64,000 nt of DNA from Rhizobium leguminosarum bv. trifolii WSM1325 (GTDB lineage: Bacteria; Pseudomonadota; Alphaproteobacteria; Rhizobiales; Rhizobiaceae), in contig CP001625.1 in assembly GCA_000023185.1 (NCBI GenBank), positions 372,001 through 436,000 of the forward strand, read 5' to 3'. Under the pieces are notes generated by a model. The model saw only the letters and a program-made list of their open reading frames with translations. It had not been told where the DNA came from and made no database searches. The position numbers were made by a program, and so were the translations under genes. Below, in pieces: positions 18,189 to 27,046 of this stretch (position 1 is the first letter of the stretch; each line of letters opens with the position of its first letter).

Positions 18189-18663
18189 GGAGCCGCCTCA
18201 TGATCAACAACCCAACGCCTATCATCGCCCCACCCCAGGCAAGGAAACCGAGGTCCCAGAATAGCCACTGCCCGCGGGGAGCCATCTCATTGACGTGATG
18301 CAGGCCGAGGACATGGTGGTCGATGACGCCTTCGATGAGGTTGAACGCTCCGAAGCCGATGAGCATGGTGGCGACAAGATCGCCCGTCGACCAGCGGAAA
18401 TGGCTGAGGCGGCCGCACCGCCACAAAATAAAAAGCCCGGCGAGCACGAAGACGTATGTACCGGAATGGAAGACGCCGTCCCAGAAGGTGTTCAGTTCGA
18501 GGTTCTCGATCGTGGTGATTGGATACCATGAGCTGAGCATATGATGCCATTGCAGAAGCTGGTGGAGGACAATTCCATCAAAGAAACCTCCGAGTCCCAA
18601 GCCCAGAAGCAGGCCAGCGGACAGAGGGAAGCTTCGCGTGGGTCGCCTCTCCAAGCCCGTCAT
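18181..18663 (-). CDS. DUF2243 membrane protein
   Basis: The 160-residue protein has four hydrophobic segments and the histidine-rich DUF2243 motifs FFDGIVLHQLLQWHHM and GVIDHHVLGLHHVNE. The function is unknown; the conserved His residues in or near the membrane suggest a metal or haem site, which is inference. The ATG overlaps the DUF982 stop (ATGA), so I exclude the longer upstream frame. Middle gene of a three-gene operon. Confidence 0.85.
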   Translation of the reverse strand: MTGLERRPTRSFPLSAGLLLGLGLGGFFDGIVLHQLLQWHHMLSSWYPITTIENLELNTFWDGVFHSGTYVFVLAGLFILWRCGRLSHFRWSTGDLVATMLIGFGAFNLIEGVIDHHVLGLHHVNEMAPRGQWLFWDLGFLAWGGAMIGVGLLIMRRLHD

Positions 18664-18920
18664 GCGAGCAACTTGGCAGCGACCGCCGCTTCTACGAACG
18701 CTCTGCGGGCAAGCTCCGGGCTGCCGTGACTTGCAATCGCATCGACACATCGGCGCTTAGCAACTTCGTATTCGGAACCATAGCTTGATGGCCAGCGATG
18801 GAGAAGCGCCGCCAATGCCGCATCGGGGCTGTCGAGACGTTCCCGCATGCCGTTACCGATCCGGACGAAGACAGGCGATTGCCAGGTGACGCAGAAATCG
18901 GCGTCGATAATCTCATTCAT
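18660..18920 (-). CDS. DUF982 protein
   Basis: The 86-residue product shows the typical pattern: an N-terminal beta part (FCVTWQSPVFVRI), a 'ALLHRWP' turn, a CVDAI helix and the ending ARRAFVEAAVAAKLLA. DUF982 proteins are small, mainly rhizobial and of unknown function. ATG 18920 follows GAGG; ATG 18932 is also possible. A GSR-type promoter lies upstream, and the DUF2243 gene is coupled through ATGA. Confidence 0.8.
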   Translation of the reverse strand: MNEIIDADFCVTWQSPVFVRIGNGMRERLDSPDAALAALLHRWPSSYGSEYEVAKRRCVDAIASHGSPELARRAFVEAAVAAKLLA

Positions 18921-18948
18921 GGGAGACCTCATGTATATTTTCCCCACG

Positions 18949-18973
18949 AACCTCTGTCGGGCTTGCGAGTTCC
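18949..18973 (-). promoter_or_regulatory. EcfG-type promoter of the DUF982-DUF2243 operon
   Basis: Exact GGAAC-N18-TT on the minus strand (GGAAC 18973-18969), 28 bases before ATG 18920. Confidence 0.7.
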
Positions 18974-19023
18974 CGCGCTTGACGCTTAGTGCCCACCAAA
19001 CGAGCGCGGACGTGCCGCGTTGC

Positions 19024-19104
19024 TCATCGCTCTCCAATGGCGGACGCCGGCAATCCGCCGGCGTCTGCCACAGGATATTGCAGCTTACCGTCAGTGTCGA
19101 ACAT
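19024..19104 (-). pseudogene. 5' end of a second Mn-catalase gene
   Basis: It starts MFDTDGKLQYPV, against MFYTDGKLQYPV of the intact gene, then diverges and stops. The ribosome-binding site, the GGCTTCACA leader and the upstream GSR-type promoter are all still present, so this is the head of a catalase copy cut after ~12 codons. Confidence 0.85.
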
Positions 19105-19132
19105 GGAGCTCTCCTTCGTTGTGAAGCCCGCA

Positions 19133-19157
19133 AACAAGCGACAGCCGATCAGGTTCC
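19133..19157 (-). promoter_or_regulatory. EcfG-type promoter of the catalase remnant
   Basis: Exact GGAAC-N18-TT on the minus strand (GGAAC 19157-19153), equivalent in position to the promoter at 12106. Confidence 0.65.
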
Positions 19158-19190
19158 CTCCTGTCTGCGCCTTCCGAAGAATGAGCAGAG

Positions 19191-19215
19191 GGAACTTCTC
19201 CCTCGGAGCGGAGTT
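19191..19215 (+). promoter_or_regulatory. EcfG-type promoter of the MBL-fold gene
   Basis: Exact GGAAC-N18-TT, 25 bases before ATG 19241; divergent from the promoter at 19157-19133. Confidence 0.7.
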
Positions 19216-19240
19216 CGTTGCGCTCACGAAGGAGATTTTG

Positions 19241-20125
19241 ATGGTTGTTCAGCTTTCACTTGAGACCGACGATATTGCGCCGACTGCGGAAAGCGCGTCT
19301 GGAGCACGGGTCTTTGCACCTGATCTGGCATACCGCCTGATGTCGATCGTCAATGTGATTTTCCACGGCGACCCTGCAAAGGGTAATGACTGGGTGTTGA
19401 TCGACACCGGTCTGCCGACGTCGAAGAATACAATCGTCGAGACGGCGGAAGCCCGGTTCGGACGAAATACACGCCCGTCTGCGATCGTCATGACGCATGC
19501 CCATTTCGACCACGCCGGCTCCCTGGAGGGGCTCGCGGAGCATTGGGACGTTCCAGTCTACGCGCATCCTCTCGAGTTTCCATATTTAAACGGACAAGCT
19601 TCTTATCCGCCGGCCGATGCCTTTGTCGGCGGTGGCGCCATGGCGCTGTTGTCGCCTCTCTTTCCACGCTCCCCCGTCGATGTGGGTCGGTGGCTGAAGA
19701 TGCTGCCGCCGGATCGGAGTGTACCAGCCATGCCGGGATGGAAGTGGCTGCATACGCCAGGGCACACGCCGGGTCACATCTCGTTGTGGCGTGAAAGTGA
19801 CCGCACCTTGATAGCCGGCGACGCGATCGTCACGACAGGCCAGGAATCCGTCTACGAGGTCCTGACGCAAAAACCGGAGATGCACGGGCCACCGCGCTAC
19901 CTGACACCCGATTGGGACGAGGCCGAACGCTCGGTCGTCATGCTGGCTAGTCTGGAACCGGAACTGGTCATCACGGGGCACGGCCAGCCGGTTCGGGGCG
20001 AACACATGCGTGCGCGTCTCCACGAGCTTGCCGCGAATTTTTCAGCAATTGCCGTGCCTGAGGGACGACCGTATGCGCTCGACCCGGCAAAGCCTGGCAA
20101 GAGCGGAAACGACGCCTACCGGTAG
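19241..20125 (+). CDS. metallo-beta-lactamase-fold hydrolase
   Basis: The 294-residue protein has the metal-binding HxHxDH motif (MTHAHFDHAGS), a second-metal Asp (IAGDAIVTT), the HTPGHTPGHIS motif and a late His (ITGHGQPV). It is a cytoplasmic Zn or Fe hydrolase of unknown substrate. ATG 19241 follows AAGGAG, and the promoter position excludes the longer frame that starts at 18989. It stands alone under a GSR-type promoter, opposite the catalase remnant. Confidence 0.88.
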   Translation: MVVQLSLETDDIAPTAESASGARVFAPDLAYRLMSIVNVIFHGDPAKGNDWVLIDTGLPTSKNTIVETAEARFGRNTRPSAIVMTHAHFDHAGSLEGLAEHWDVPVYAHPLEFPYLNGQASYPPADAFVGGGAMALLSPLFPRSPVDVGRWLKMLPPDRSVPAMPGWKWLHTPGHTPGHISLWRESDRTLIAGDAIVTTGQESVYEVLTQKPEMHGPPRYLTPDWDEAERSVVMLASLEPELVITGHGQPVRGEHMRARLHELAANFSAIAVPEGRPYALDPAKPGKSGNDAYR

Positions 20126-20169
20126 ACCGATAGTCTCACGTTGATGATCGACCAGGGGAGAAAGAAGGA

Positions 20170-20478
20170 ATGGCAAGTCAAGATGATGTCATCGGCCGAC
20201 GCGCTAATCGGATCCGGGGAGCAGCGGGCCGACCGGCCGGAAAGCAGTCTGAGCACTGTCGGGCGGCGGAGGAACGGCCCAGCGCGGGACCCTCTGAAAC
20301 CTTAGCTGCACCCCCAGTCATTTCTGACCATGGTGATAGCCAGCGCGAGCTAGAGTTTGATGAGCATGCCATTGCTCATCCTGAAGACCGGCCCGACCTT
20401 CAGGTCGTTAAAACAGGGGCCGCGACCTTCGTGAGCAAGGCAGGTGAGCGAATACGGCGAAGACCTTCGGTCAAGTAA
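20170..20478 (+). CDS. hypothetical hydrophilic protein, 102 aa
   Basis: A strongly polar, probably disordered sequence rich in Arg, Glu, Ala and Pro, without hydrophobic core or known motif. The start follows GAAAGAAGG. It lies between the MBL gene and the sdhD-like gene, all on the plus strand. It could be a small stress-related disordered protein or a spurious frame. Confidence 0.4.
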   Translation: MASQDDVIGRRANRIRGAAGRPAGKQSEHCRAAEERPSAGPSETLAAPPVISDHGDSQRELEFDEHAIAHPEDRPDLQVVKTGAATFVSKAGERIRRRPSVK

Positions 20479-20555
20479 GTTCGCTTTGCTTGAAAGGTGA
20501 ATTGGTTCAACAGCGAGCCGACGCAAGAGGACGCTTGCGAATTGGGAGGACCACG

Positions 20556-20939
20556 ATGACGACACCGCTCGGACGCGTTCGGGGTTTGGGATCCGCGAAG
20601 GGAGGCACCCGGCCTTACGTTCTCAAACAAGCATCGGGTTTGGCATTGGGCATCTTGACCCCTTATTTGATCGGGATCGGGATCTATCTGCTTGGAAGAG
20701 ATCGCGACTTTGTCGTTGCTTCGATCGGCAGCTTCTGGATTGGCCCCGCCCTCCTCGCCTTCATTCTTCTCAGCGCCGTCCACATGGATATCGGCATGCG
20801 GACGATCATCGAAGACTACGTCCATGGACACATGAGAAAGCTCGTCATTCTGTTTCTGAACTCGGCCTTCACCTGGCTGGTCTGTCTACTCTGTGTCTTC
20901 GCCATCCTCAGGATGATGTTCGACGCGGCCCAGCAATAG
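20556..20939 (+). CDS. orphan succinate dehydrogenase membrane anchor (SdhD-like)
   Basis: The 127-residue protein follows the alphaproteobacterial SdhD pattern: TPLGRVRGLGSAKGGT at the N terminus, three hydrophobic segments, and HMDIGMRTIIEDYVHGHMRK with the conserved haem/quinone-region His and Tyr. Real SdhD works with SdhC, A and B, none of which is present, so its partner may be the chromosomal complex or it may act alone. ATG 20556 follows GGGAGG. The sigma factor gene follows. A broken copy lies at 13252-13620. Confidence 0.8.
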   Translation: MTTPLGRVRGLGSAKGGTRPYVLKQASGLALGILTPYLIGIGIYLLGRDRDFVVASIGSFWIGPALLAFILLSAVHMDIGMRTIIEDYVHGHMRKLVILFLNSAFTWLVCLLCVFAILRMMFDAAQQ

Positions 20940-21016
20940 TCTAGGTCGTGGTGAAACGTTACGCCTTCCCGCCGCTGGAATCGCCCGTACGGTTCCGCAC
21001 TGTTCCCGAACGAGCG

Positions 21017-21041
21017 GGAACGCGTAGCTTCCATCCTCATT
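21017..21041 (+). promoter_or_regulatory. EcfG-type promoter of the sigma factor gene
   Basis: Exact GGAAC-N18-TT, 26 bases before the ATG. It suggests autoactivation or control by another EcfG paralogue. Confidence 0.75.
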
Positions 21042-21067
21042 CTTCTTCGACCACGAGGAGAGAAAAC

Positions 21068-21595
21068 ATGAGCGGACTGGGTGGAACGGGTGCGGAGATC
21101 AAAAAGGAAATCGTTGCGTTAATGCCGGCGGTGCACCGGTTCGCGATGCGGTTCGAACGATCTGTGACAGATGCGGACGATCTCACGCAGGATACCATGC
21201 TCAAGGCGCTCGCTCACATTGATCAATTTCGGCCCGGGACCAACGTAAAATCCTGGTTGTTCACGATTGCCCGCAACACCTATTGCACGAAATACAAGAT
21301 CCGCCAGAGATTTACCCTCTGTGCGGACATGGAAGTCGCTACATCCGGGCAGGCGGTACAATCGACCCAGGAATGGTCTTTGCGCACGGGGGAAGTCGAT
21401 AAAGCCATTTCAGCTCTCGACGCCGACAAGCGCCAGGTGTTGCTGATGGCGGCAAATGGCGACAGCTACGAGGATATCGCCGGGGTGTGCGGGTGCGAAC
21501 TCGGCACGATCAAAAGCCGTATCTCGCGTGCAAGGGCCGCCGTAATTTCGGCGCTCGGTGAAACCACCGCGTCAGGAGCCGTCGCTGCAAGGTGA
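21068..21595 (+). CDS. ECF sigma factor, EcfG/RpoE2-like
   Basis: The 175-residue protein has region 2 (DADDLTQDTMLKALAHIDQF, NVKSWLFTIARNTYC) and region 4 (SYEDIAGVCGCELGTIKSRI, then SRARAAV), as in the alphaproteobacterial general stress sigma factors. It recruits RNA polymerase to GGAAC-type promoters. ATG 21068 follows GAGGAG. No NepR anti-sigma factor or PhyR anti-anti-sigma gene is in the window, so it is probably a secondary EcfG paralogue controlled from elsewhere. Its own promoter carries the motif. Confidence 0.9.
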   Translation: MSGLGGTGAEIKKEIVALMPAVHRFAMRFERSVTDADDLTQDTMLKALAHIDQFRPGTNVKSWLFTIARNTYCTKYKIRQRFTLCADMEVATSGQAVQSTQEWSLRTGEVDKAISALDADKRQVLLMAANGDSYEDIAGVCGCELGTIKSRISRARAAVISALGETTASGAVAAR

Positions 21596-21713
21596 TATAC
21601 GATCATGGTGGACAGCAGATTACAATCCTACAAAAACTACCCAAGCCACTTCCCGCCATCGGGGGACCACGCGTAGCTGAGTTTTTGCGGATCCGTAACC
21701 TCCCTGAAAAACG

Positions 21714-21738
21714 GGAACCAGCGCCTCATTTGGAAGTT
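21714..21738 (+). promoter_or_regulatory. EcfG-type promoter
   Basis: Exact GGAAC-N18-TT, 27 bases before ATG 21766. Confidence 0.7.
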
Positions 21739-21765
21739 TGAAGGCCAGAAAGGATAGGGGGAACA

Positions 21766-22119
21766 ATGCGCTTCGTGCCGACCATGCTTCATGGAATTGC
21801 TGACTATGTCGTCGGGTCCTTTGTGATCGGCCTGCCGTTTTTTCTCGAACTCAATGGCACTCCTCGAATGGTGCTTATCGCGCTCGGCATCATTATGGTG
21901 CTCTACAGGCTCCTGACCGACCATGAAATTGACGCTGTGCGGTTCCTACGGATCCGTTCGTTGCTTGATGCCATCTTTGGCGTAGCAATGCTGCTCTCAC
22001 CCTGGCTTTTTCCCTTTCCCATGGATACGCGCTGGCCGGTCTACGCAATCGGGGTTGTTGCGCTCATTCTTGCTATCACCACGCAAATCCGTGCTGAAGG
22101 AACGGCCGCGATCAATTGA
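21766..22119 (+). CDS. SPW-repeat-like small membrane protein
   Basis: The 117-residue protein has four hydrophobic segments. [11 protein letters not shown] near the start and the [10 protein letters not shown] motif fit the small SPW-type membrane family of unknown function. It is monocistronic or leads into the dehydrogenase gene, whose own GSR-type site overlaps this gene's last codons. AGGGGG precedes the ATG. Confidence 0.7.
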   Translation: MRFVPTMLHGIADYVVGSFVIGLPFFLELNGTPRMVLIALGIIMVLYRLLTDHEIDAVRFLRIRSLLDAIFGVAMLLSPWLFPFPMDTRWPVYAIGVVALILAITTQIRAEGTAAIN

Positions 22120-22123
22120 ACTT
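22099..22123 (+). promoter_or_regulatory. possible EcfG-type promoter of the alcohol dehydrogenase
   Basis: Exact GGAAC-N18-TT inside the 3' end of the SPW-like gene. TT is only 15 bases before ATG 22139, leaving a very short leader, so chance cannot be excluded. Confidence 0.5.
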
Positions 22124-22138
22124 ACAAGGTGCTTATCG

Positions 22139-23314
22139 ATGAAGGCACTGTGCTGGCATGGCAAGGGCGACATCCGCTGCGACAGCGTTCCGGATCCCAA
22201 GATCGAAGATGGGCGCGACGCCATCATCAAGATGACCGCCTGCGCCATCTGCGGCTCAGATCTGCACCTGATGGATGGCTACATTCCCTTTATGGAAAAG
22301 GGCGACGTGCTCGGCCACGAATTCATGGGCGAGGTCGTTGAGGTCGGACGTGACAACAAGAAGCTGAAGGTTGGTGACAGGGTGGTGGTGCCGTTCACCA
22401 TCTGCTGTGGGGAATGTCAGCAATGCCTCAGAGGCAACTGGTCGGTTTGTGAACGCACCAACCGCAATGCCGATAACGCCACCAAGGCGTTTGGCTATCA
22501 AACCGCCGGCTTGTTCGGATACTCGCATCTGACGGGCGCCTACGCCGGCGGTCAGGCGGAGTATGTGCGTGTTCCCTATGCAGACGTTTCTCCAATCGTC
22601 ATTCCCGATGGAATGACCGATGAGCAGGCGCTGTTTTTAGGCGATATTTTTCCGACGGGGTGGATGGCCGCAGCCAACTGCGAGATCGAACCCACCGATA
22701 TCGTCGCCGTCTGGGGCTGCGGTCCGGTCGGTCAGTTTTGCATCAAAAGCGCGCTGATGCAGGGTGCCGCGCGGATCATTGCCATCGACAATGTTCCGGA
22801 GCGTCTGGCGCTGGCGCAGTCGGCTGGAGCCGAGATCATCAATTTCGACGAAGTGGACGGCACAATCCCGGACCGCATCAAGGAGATGACCGGGGGTCAT
22901 GGCGCCGACAAGTGCATCGACGCTGTTGGTGCGGAATCCCATGCTACAGCATCATTTGATGCCGTCGTCGACAAGGTCAAGGCCGCCACCCTGCTTGGAA
23001 CTGACCGCCCGCATGCGCTACGAACCGCGATCATGGCTTGCCGACCCGCCGGGATCGTCTCGGTTCCTGGGGTCTATGGCGGTTTCCTCGACAAGATTCC
23101 TTTTGGCGCCGCAATGAACAAGGGACTGACGATCCGCACCGGTCAGACCCATGTCAACCGCTATTCACTCGATTTGCTTCGCCGCATCGAGGAAGGCGAG
23201 ATCGATCCGAGCTTTATCATCACGCATCGGGCGAAGCTCGAAGACGGCCCGGCTCTCTACGAGACTTTCAGGGACAAGAAGGACAACTGCATCAAGGTCG
23301 TCCTGACGGCATGA
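22139..23314 (+). CDS. zinc-dependent alcohol dehydrogenase, formaldehyde-dehydrogenase-like
   Basis: The 391-residue medium-chain dehydrogenase has the catalytic Zn site (CAICGSDLH and [10 protein letters not shown]), four structural Zn cysteines ([16 protein letters not shown] region) and the NAD-binding GCGPVG. The long form with [17 protein letters not shown] resembles glutathione-independent formaldehyde or general aldehyde/alcohol dehydrogenases common in rhizobial stress clusters. It would oxidise small alcohols or aldehydes with NAD. The downstream 74-aa ORF and esterase follow closely and may be co-transcribed. Confidence 0.9.
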   Translation: MKALCWHGKGDIRCDSVPDPKIEDGRDAIIKMTACAICGSDLHLMDGYIPFMEKGDVLGHEFMGEVVEVGRDNKKLKVGDRVVVPFTICCGECQQCLRGNWSVCERTNRNADNATKAFGYQTAGLFGYSHLTGAYAGGQAEYVRVPYADVSPIVIPDGMTDEQALFLGDIFPTGWMAAANCEIEPTDIVAVWGCGPVGQFCIKSALMQGAARIIAIDNVPERLALAQSAGAEIINFDEVDGTIPDRIKEMTGGHGADKCIDAVGAESHATASFDAVVDKVKAATLLGTDRPHALRTAIMACRPAGIVSVPGVYGGFLDKIPFGAAMNKGLTIRTGQTHVNRYSLDLLRRIEEGEIDPSFIITHRAKLEDGPALYETFRDKKDNCIKVVLTA

Positions 23315-23318
23315 GATT

Positions 23319-23543
23319 ATGAACGCTGATGCCAGAGCACTCAAGGAAGCGTGTCGCAGTTTCGAGGCCAGGCATGGCGTCGAGGCTTCTCTCAACGTGA
23401 TGGCCGGCATGATGCAGAACCGCCTTGGCGACCATAGCCTCGCTGTACAATTCCAAGGCTGTGATGCAGGCGCGCCACCTCCCCAACCGGTAGACGTCGA
23501 CGAAGTCGGACCGCGGATGCATGAAGAAGGCGCAGCCGGATGA
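23319..23543 (+). CDS. hypothetical protein, 74 aa
   Basis: A short polar protein starting MNADARALKEACRSFEARHG, with no recognised domain. It begins 4 bases after the dehydrogenase stop and its end overlaps the esterase start (ATGA), so it looks like a genuine operon member. Confidence 0.5.
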   Translation: MNADARALKEACRSFEARHGVEASLNVMAGMMQNRLGDHSLAVQFQGCDAGAPPPQPVDVDEVGPRMHEEGAAG

Positions 23544-24502
23544 GCTCACGCGCCTGCGACTTGATCGGCCGCCTTGAAGAAAAACATGTCACCCGCGCTC
23601 AGCGGCTGAACGCGCTTCTGCATTTACTTCCACGATACTACACCGATCGCAGGTGGAATGCGAAAGTCGCCAACGCCATAGTCTTGGGGCTGCAATCCGT
23701 CTTTCCATCGCGCCTGTTTCACGACTGCCGCGTTTTCAGCAGAAGCATCGCGGCCGGCGAACGTAGCGTCGGCTTGCGGTTTCTCCTGCCCGATGGAGCG
23801 CCAAGAGGTGTTTATGTGCACTTTCACGGTGGCGCGTGGGTGCTCGGCAATGCCCGCCTCGATGATGGCATCACGTCACGTGTCGCTAAAGAGTGCCAAC
23901 TCATCGCCGTCGCTGTCGATTTTCGTAACGCCCTCGATGATCGCGTCGACCTTGCCATAGACGACTGTGAAATCGCTCTGAACTGGGTGGTCCGGAACCT
24001 GTCAGATCTCGGCGTCGGACGGATTGTTCTGAGCGGTGAGTCATCTGGGGCTCACCTTGCCGCCCAGGCCTTGCTGCGTCTGCGGGACCGGGGAATGGTC
24101 GAAGCATTCCGGGGATTTATCTCGACATGCGGCGCGTTTGATTTCAAGGGATCGCGCAGCCTCAGGAGCGCCAATAGCGCCTCCCTCATCGTGGACGCTC
24201 CCGCTGCTCTTCGAAATCTTCAAAGATTACGTTCCAGTTTGCCCTGGAATGAACGGGATGGGCCGTTACATGCGCAGCTCGAAGGCCTCCCGCCGGCTCT
24301 GTTCATCGCGGGCGAGCTCGATCCCATCGTCGATGACAGCATTCAGATGTTCCGCACTTGGCAAGACGCAAACGGAAACGCATCGTTAAGCATCGTTCCG
24401 GCCGGGCCGCATGGTTTCAACCGGCTTCCGACGGCTATCGCTAAAATCACCAACGCCTACGCGCGAGAATGGCTGATCGATAGATGTTCGGGCTTACATT
24501 GA
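23540..24502 (+). CDS. alpha/beta hydrolase, HSL-type esterase
   Basis: The 320-residue enzyme has the oxyanion motif HFHGGAWVLG, nucleophile elbow SGESSGAHLA, the acid in GELDPIVDD and catalytic His in GPHGFNR, the order of the hormone-sensitive-lipase family. It would hydrolyse short acyl esters; the natural substrate is unknown. It sits at the end of the dehydrogenase operon with an ATGA overlap. Confidence 0.85.
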   Translation: MSSRACDLIGRLEEKHVTRAQRLNALLHLLPRYYTDRRWNAKVANAIVLGLQSVFPSRLFHDCRVFSRSIAAGERSVGLRFLLPDGAPRGVYVHFHGGAWVLGNARLDDGITSRVAKECQLIAVAVDFRNALDDRVDLAIDDCEIALNWVVRNLSDLGVGRIVLSGESSGAHLAAQALLRLRDRGMVEAFRGFISTCGAFDFKGSRSLRSANSASLIVDAPAALRNLQRLRSSLPWNERDGPLHAQLEGLPPALFIAGELDPIVDDSIQMFRTWQDANGNASLSIVPAGPHGFNRLPTAIAKITNAYAREWLIDRCSGLH

Positions 24503-24578
24503 CGCCCTTTCCGGGCGCGGACACCGAGCGCTGGATCAAGCGAAATAGCCGGCCGGAAGCGAAAAAAGCACACACTAA

Positions 24579-24603
24579 GGAACTTGTCGTTTTCAGAGAG
24601 CTT
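24579..24603 (+). promoter_or_regulatory. EcfG-type promoter of the oxidoreductase/oxidase operon
   Basis: Exact GGAAC-N18-TT, 20 bases before ATG 24624. Confidence 0.75.
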
Positions 24604-24623
24604 TAGATAGTTTGGGAGCGATC

Positions 24624-27026
24624 ATGACAGCACATCCGAAAGACAAACCCTCGATCAAGCCATACACTGGCCCGGCCGGTGGATGGGGGTCCGCAAAATC
24701 AGTTGCCGGGATCCTGCTCCGCGAGCATATCCCGGCGACCGGCGCCGCCTTGCTGGACAAGCAAAACAAGCCCGAAGGCTATATGTGCGTCAGCTGCGCG
24801 TGGGCGAAGCCCGCCAAGACGCATCCGCTGGAATTTTGCGAGAACGGCGCCAAGGCTACCGCCTGGGAGGTAACAAACCGCAGGGCGGATGCCGGCTTCT
24901 TTGCCGCGCATACGCTGAGGGAGCTAGAAGCCTGGCGCGACCATGATCTCGAGGAACAGGGTCGGTTGACGCAGCCGATGCGGTGGAACGCAGAAACTGA
25001 TAAGTATGAGCCGGTCGAGTGGGACGTGGCATTCGCCGAAATCGGCAAAGAACTTCGAGCCCTCACGCCCCAACAAGTCGACTTTTATACGTCCGGTCGC
25101 GCCTCTCTGGAGGCGGCTTATATGTATCAACTTTTCGCACGACTGTTCGGCAGCAACAATCTCCCCGACTGTTCCAACATGTGTCACGAGAGCACCTCGG
25201 TGGCTTTGCCCGAAAGTATCGGAGCATCGGTCGGAACGGCGGTCCTCTCGGACTTTGAGAACACCGACTGCATATTTTATATCGCCCAGAATGTCGGGAC
25301 GTCCTCGCCCCGGCTGTTGCATGACCTGCAGGATGCCGTACACCGCGGCGTTCCGATCGTTACATTCAATTTGCTGCGGGAACGGGGCCTTGAACGTTTC
25401 AAGAACCCGCAGGCGCCAACCGAGATGTTGTCCTCGAAGGAAACACTGATCTCGTCGGAATACTATCAGGTGAAGAATGGTGGCGATATCGCGGCGCTCT
25501 TTGGCGTGTGCAAGGCGTTGATCGAGGCCGACGATGCGCTCAAAGCGTCAGGAACAAGTAAAATCTCTGGGAACGACGACATCCCAGATGACCCATCTGA
25601 GGCCGGAACGATCGCATTTGCCGCGTCGATTGCAGCTGCCGACAAGAAGCATGTCCTCGACCACGACTTCATCCAGGAGCACACAACCGGTTTCGAACAG
25701 TTTGCCGATGCGGCCCGGTCCTATAGCTGGGCGGAGCTTGAGCGAGTTTCCGGTCTCACACGGGAGCAGATGACGCATGCGGCACAGACTTATGCAAAAG
25801 CCAAGGCAGTCTTGATAGCCTATGGGATGGGTGTCACGCAGCACGTGATGGGCGTCGACAACATCCATATGATCGCCAACCTCGCGCTCCTGCGTGGCAA
25901 CATCGGTAAACCAGGCGCTAATATCTGCTCCATTCGGGGCCACTCCAACGTCCAGGGACAACGAACGGTCGGTATTACCGAAAAGCCGGGGCTCGTGCCC
26001 CTGGACAAACTGTCCGAGCTGTACAAATTCGAACCGCCGCGTTGGACGGGCCGATCGACGGTGGACACCTGCAAAGCAATTCTCGATGGCCAAGCGCGTG
26101 CCTTCATTGGCCTCGGCGGTAACTTTCTGCGTGCCGTGCCGGAGACAGAGGCGATGGAGGCGGCCTGGAGGAAATTGCGCCTGACGGTGCAGATCGCGAC
26201 CAAACCAAACCGCAGCCATGTGCTCCACGGCGAGATCGCGTATCTGCTGCCTTGTCTGGGGCGGTTGGAGATCGACAACCAGGCCACCGGTCCACAGGCT
26301 GTATCGATCGAGAGCTCAGTCGCACACTTCCATGGGTCGCGCGGCAAAGCGACACCGGCGAGTAGCCATCTAAGATCTGAGCCAGCGATCATTGCCGGAT
26401 TGGCGAAAGCCACCTTGGACCGTGGTGACGTCCCCTGGGATGCATGGATCGACGACTATAGCCGGATCAGAGACGCGATCGAGCGCACCTATCCCGAAAC
26501 GTTCAGCGACTTCAACAAGCGGCTGTTCCAGCCGGGTGGGTTCGCTCGGCCCCTGCCAGCGCGCGAACGGAAATGGGTTACCAAGACGGGCAAGGCGAAC
26601 TTCCTGACGCCGGACCGGCTGTTTCCTGAATTTGCAATCGATGGCGCGCAAGAAGACGTCCTGCATCTGTCGACACTGCGATCGAACGACCAGTTCAACA
26701 CGACCATTTACGGCTACAGCGATCGGTTTCGCGGCGTCAACGGAACACGCAAAGTCGTTTTCATGAATCGCGATGACGTCGCTCGCCTCGGCTTCGCCAA
26801 CGGCGACAGCGTCGATTTGCGCACGGCCATCGATCACTCGACCGCGCGCCAGGTAGGCGCGCTTAGGGTCGTCGAGTACGATATTCCGCAAGGCTGCTGC
26901 GCGGCATACTATCCGGAATGCAACCCGCTTTTTCCGTTGGGACACCACGATGCCCAGTCGAAGACGCCGTCCTACAAGCTGCTCCCGGTATTCATCACCA
27001 GGTCACAGCAGCAGCCGAAGGACTGA
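24624..27026 (+). CDS. molybdopterin oxidoreductase, FdhF/YdeP family
   Basis: The 800-residue protein matches the formate-dehydrogenase-like YdeP family of Mo-bis-MGD enzymes. It has a short N-terminal MCVSCAWAKP motif in place of a full Fe-S cysteine set, DFYTSGRASLEAAY, NLPDCSNMCHESTSVAL, GVDNIHMIANLALLRGNIGK and a C-terminal cofactor-binding domain. Substrate is unknown; YdeP in enterobacteria is linked to acid resistance. No chaperone gene is adjacent. It heads a run including cytochromes c and an aa3-type oxidase, so electrons may pass on to oxygen. Confidence 0.88.
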   Translation: MTAHPKDKPSIKPYTGPAGGWGSAKSVAGILLREHIPATGAALLDKQNKPEGYMCVSCAWAKPAKTHPLEFCENGAKATAWEVTNRRADAGFFAAHTLRELEAWRDHDLEEQGRLTQPMRWNAETDKYEPVEWDVAFAEIGKELRALTPQQVDFYTSGRASLEAAYMYQLFARLFGSNNLPDCSNMCHESTSVALPESIGASVGTAVLSDFENTDCIFYIAQNVGTSSPRLLHDLQDAVHRGVPIVTFNLLRERGLERFKNPQAPTEMLSSKETLISSEYYQVKNGGDIAALFGVCKALIEADDALKASGTSKISGNDDIPDDPSEAGTIAFAASIAAADKKHVLDHDFIQEHTTGFEQFADAARSYSWAELERVSGLTREQMTHAAQTYAKAKAVLIAYGMGVTQHVMGVDNIHMIANLALLRGNIGKPGANICSIRGHSNVQGQRTVGITEKPGLVPLDKLSELYKFEPPRWTGRSTVDTCKAILDGQARAFIGLGGNFLRAVPETEAMEAAWRKLRLTVQIATKPNRSHVLHGEIAYLLPCLGRLEIDNQATGPQAVSIESSVAHFHGSRGKATPASSHLRSEPAIIAGLAKATLDRGDVPWDAWIDDYSRIRDAIERTYPETFSDFNKRLFQPGGFARPLPARERKWVTKTGKANFLTPDRLFPEFAIDGAQEDVLHLSTLRSNDQFNTTIYGYSDRFRGVNGTRKVVFMNRDDVARLGFANGDSVDLRTAIDHSTARQVGALRVVEYDIPQGCCAAYYPECNPLFPLGHHDAQSKTPSYKLLPVFITRSQQQPKD

Positions 27027-27046
27027 TCCGGCACGGGAAGCTTTCC

